64,000 nucleotides of DNA from Vibrio sp. HI00D65 (GTDB lineage Bacteria; Pseudomonadota; Gammaproteobacteria; Enterobacterales; Vibrionaceae), in NCBI RefSeq assembly GCF_001635455.1, contig NZ_LWEH01000077.1:1-64000 (forward strand), in the 5' to 3' direction. The notes beneath the pieces were generated by a model. That model was not told the DNA's origin. It made no database searches and saw only the letters and a program-made list of their open reading frames with translations. A program made the position numbers and the translations under genes. Shown one piece after another: positions 62,536-64,000 of the stretch (positions are counted from its first letter, which is position 1; each line of letters starts with the position of its first letter).

Positions 62536-64000
62536 TCATGCAAGTTTGAAGCGGTTAATCGTACACATGAGATTTTCCGAGATACCTCTAAGTTCACGGC
62601 TCGAATGAGCCATTTCGGTAGATTCGCTCGACACTAAAGTCGCCATATCACTCAAGCTGGCTACGTTACGGTTAATTTCGTTCACGGTGAGTGTTTGCTC
62701 TTCAGCGGCAGTTGCAATATGTTGCGCCATCCCTTCAATTTTATTAACTTGCTTGTTGCTCTCATCAATCTTGCATCCTGCCTGCGCGGATAACTTTGAG
62801 GCTTTATTTGCTTTATCAACACCTTGGTGCATTACTGTAACGACATTTTCAGCACCCACTTGCAACTTTTCTATAATATTTTGAATCTCAAGTGTGGACT
62901 CCTGAGTACGTTGAGACAGGGTTCTTACTTCATCTGCTACCACAGCAAAGCCCCGGCCATGATCACCAGCTCTAGCGGCTTCAATGGCGGCGTTGAGTGC
63001 TAAGAGATTTGTCTGTTCTGCGACTCCTCGAATAACTTCCAGAACCGTATCGACATTTTTTGCATCAAGCGCCAACTTCTGGACTGCCTGTCCTGCAGAG
63101 GTAATGACTTCCGCCATTTCGTTTGCTTCTGTTACGTTATTTTGAATAATAGAGGAACTGTTCTGTGTCTCCTGCGCTGCAAACCGACTTGCTTCGTTTG
63201 CTTCAACGGTTCGCCCAGCAACTTCCTCAACGGTAGCCAGCATTTCTGTCATGGCTGTTGCTAGCATATCCACGTCGTTTCTTTGCTGATTAAGGCTATT
63301 ATCTATTTGGCTAACAGAATCAGTGAGTTGCGTTGCCGATGCTGATACTTGAGTTCCAATACCCTGAATTCCGAGCATAATTGATTGAATGGACTCTACA
63401 AATTGATTGAAATATCGAGCCAAGAAAATCAGTTCTTTGCTTCCTTCTTCAGGTATACGTTGCGTTAAATCACCTTCGCCTTTTGATAGTGCTTTCATCG
63501 CAGCCAACGTACGATTCAATGGAAGAGTGATGGTTTTTATAAAGTAGCCAACGATCAGAGAGAGAACAGCTAAAATGCCTACTGCATAACCTATCGATGT
63601 CATCTCAGCTTGGTGAGTCGTCGCTTGTAAGGCGACCATATTTACACCTGAACCAACCATCCATCCCCAGGGCTCCAACATTATTGCATAACTGGTTTTT
63701 GGTTCTAGTGCCTGTTTGTTTGGGTTTTTCCAATGGTAATCAATGAACCCACCACCATTTTTCGAAATGCTGTACATCTCTCTGACAAAATATTTTCCCT
63801 TGCTATCTTGAAGGTCCATAATATTTTTCCCTAAAAGAGAGGGGACACCTGTTGCTATTTGCTTTCCTTCTCGATTACCTACAAAGATATAATTTCCACC
63901 ATCAAATCGCATATTTGAGATGGTTTCCAATGCGCGTGCACGTGCTTCCTTTTCACTTAAATTTCCTATTTCACTCTGACTTTGATAATACCTAACAACG
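62536..64000 (-). CDS. methyl-accepting chemotaxis protein, N-terminus off the right edge
   Basis: The frame is open to the window end, so the gene starts beyond 64000. Visible parts: the C-terminal half of a single-Cache periplasmic sensor (MRFDGGNYIFVGNREGKQIATG, EPWGWMVGSGV), a membrane helix (about 115-135 of the visible ORF from 63930), HAMP, and the signalling domain with the hairpin tip EVIRGVAEQTNLLALNAAIEAARAGDHGRGFAVVADEVR. sCache receptors of this type sense small carboxylates or amino acids. It reports to CheA/CheW. Confidence 0.9.
   Translation of the reverse strand, partial: VVRYYQSQSEIGNLSEKEARARALETISNMRFDGGNYIFVGNREGKQIATGVPSLLGKNIMDLQDSKGKYFVREMYSISKNGGGFIDYHWKNPNKQALEPKTSYAIMLEPWGWMVGSGVNMVALQATTHQAEMTSIGYAVGILAVLSLIVGYFIKTITLPLNRTLAAMKALSKGEGDLTQRIPEEGSKELIFLARYFNQFVESIQSIMLGIQGIGTQVSASATQLTDSVSQIDNSLNQQRNDVDMLATAMTEMLATVEEVAGRTVEANEASRFAAQETQNSSSIIQNNVTEANEMAEVITSAGQAVQKLALDAKNVDTVLEVIRGVAEQTNLLALNAAIEAARAGDHGRGFAVVADEVRTLSQRTQESTLEIQNIIEKLQVGAENVVTVMHQGVDKANKASKLSAQAGCKIDESNKQVNKIEGMAQHIATAAEEQTLTVNEINRNVASLSDMATLVSSESTEMAHSSRELRGISENLMCTINRFKLA

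Overview
The window looks like a Vibrio chromosome, and the gene content would fit chromosome 2. Supporting signs are a TorT/TorS TMAO-sensing pair, a fatty-acid cis/trans isomerase, fruBKA with divergent cra, a large modular GH18 chitinase, ToxR-like membrane regulation, and integron attC (VCR-like) sites. Species cannot be fixed from sequence alone. No rRNA, tRNA or CRISPR array was seen.

Layout. 1-29 kb is mostly core: mgsA (cut by the left edge), torT/torS, cti, a FAN1-like nuclease, an OFA-type transporter, yajD, yghU, an NDH-2-like flavoprotein, an RND efflux operon with its AraC regulator, fruBKA/cra with palindromic Cra operators, and a VtrA/VtrC-like membrane regulator pair next to an outer-membrane barrel. 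At 28.7-35.1 kb a self-contained catabolic island (LysR, a CuyA/DcyD-type PLP lyase, a DctPQM TRAP transporter, an alpha/beta hydrolase) abuts the remains of a Ser/Thr kinase. 35.4-44.7 kb is a run of small accessory genes (five GNAT acetyltransferases, VOC, Nudix, a peptide deformylase, DUF952, a zincin-like protein) with two broken genes and a 7-bp tandem repeat. 45.4-48.5 kb carries small genes separated by attC-like sites, so it is probably a cassette array lacking an integrase, in an advanced state of decay. 48.5-50.1 kb holds a cysteinyl-tRNA synthetase preceded by what reads as a classical leader-peptide attenuator: a 28-codon ORF with four consecutive Cys codons, a hairpin at those codons, a competing antiterminator segment and a Rho-independent terminator. 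50.5-57.6 kb is a mobile, decayed stretch: a YopH-like tyrosine phosphatase beside an IS256 end, small secreted proteins, a LysE exporter, remnants of a zinc-type COG0523 GTPase and of a DksA/TraR-family gene, and several IS5-family pieces. 58.3-64 kb has the chitinase, two unrecognised ORFs and a chemotaxis receptor cut by the right edge.

Most notable: (1) the Cys-codon attenuator on cysS; (2) the YopH-type phosphatase with no visible secretion genes; (3) the apparent frame problem or mini-ORF coupling at the start of the VtrC-like gene; (4) the cysteate/D-cysteine-type lyase plus TRAP island; (5) many single-base gene breaks between 28 and 56 kb, one of which completes a perfect 17-bp inverted repeat and suggests a templated (quasipalindrome) mutation.
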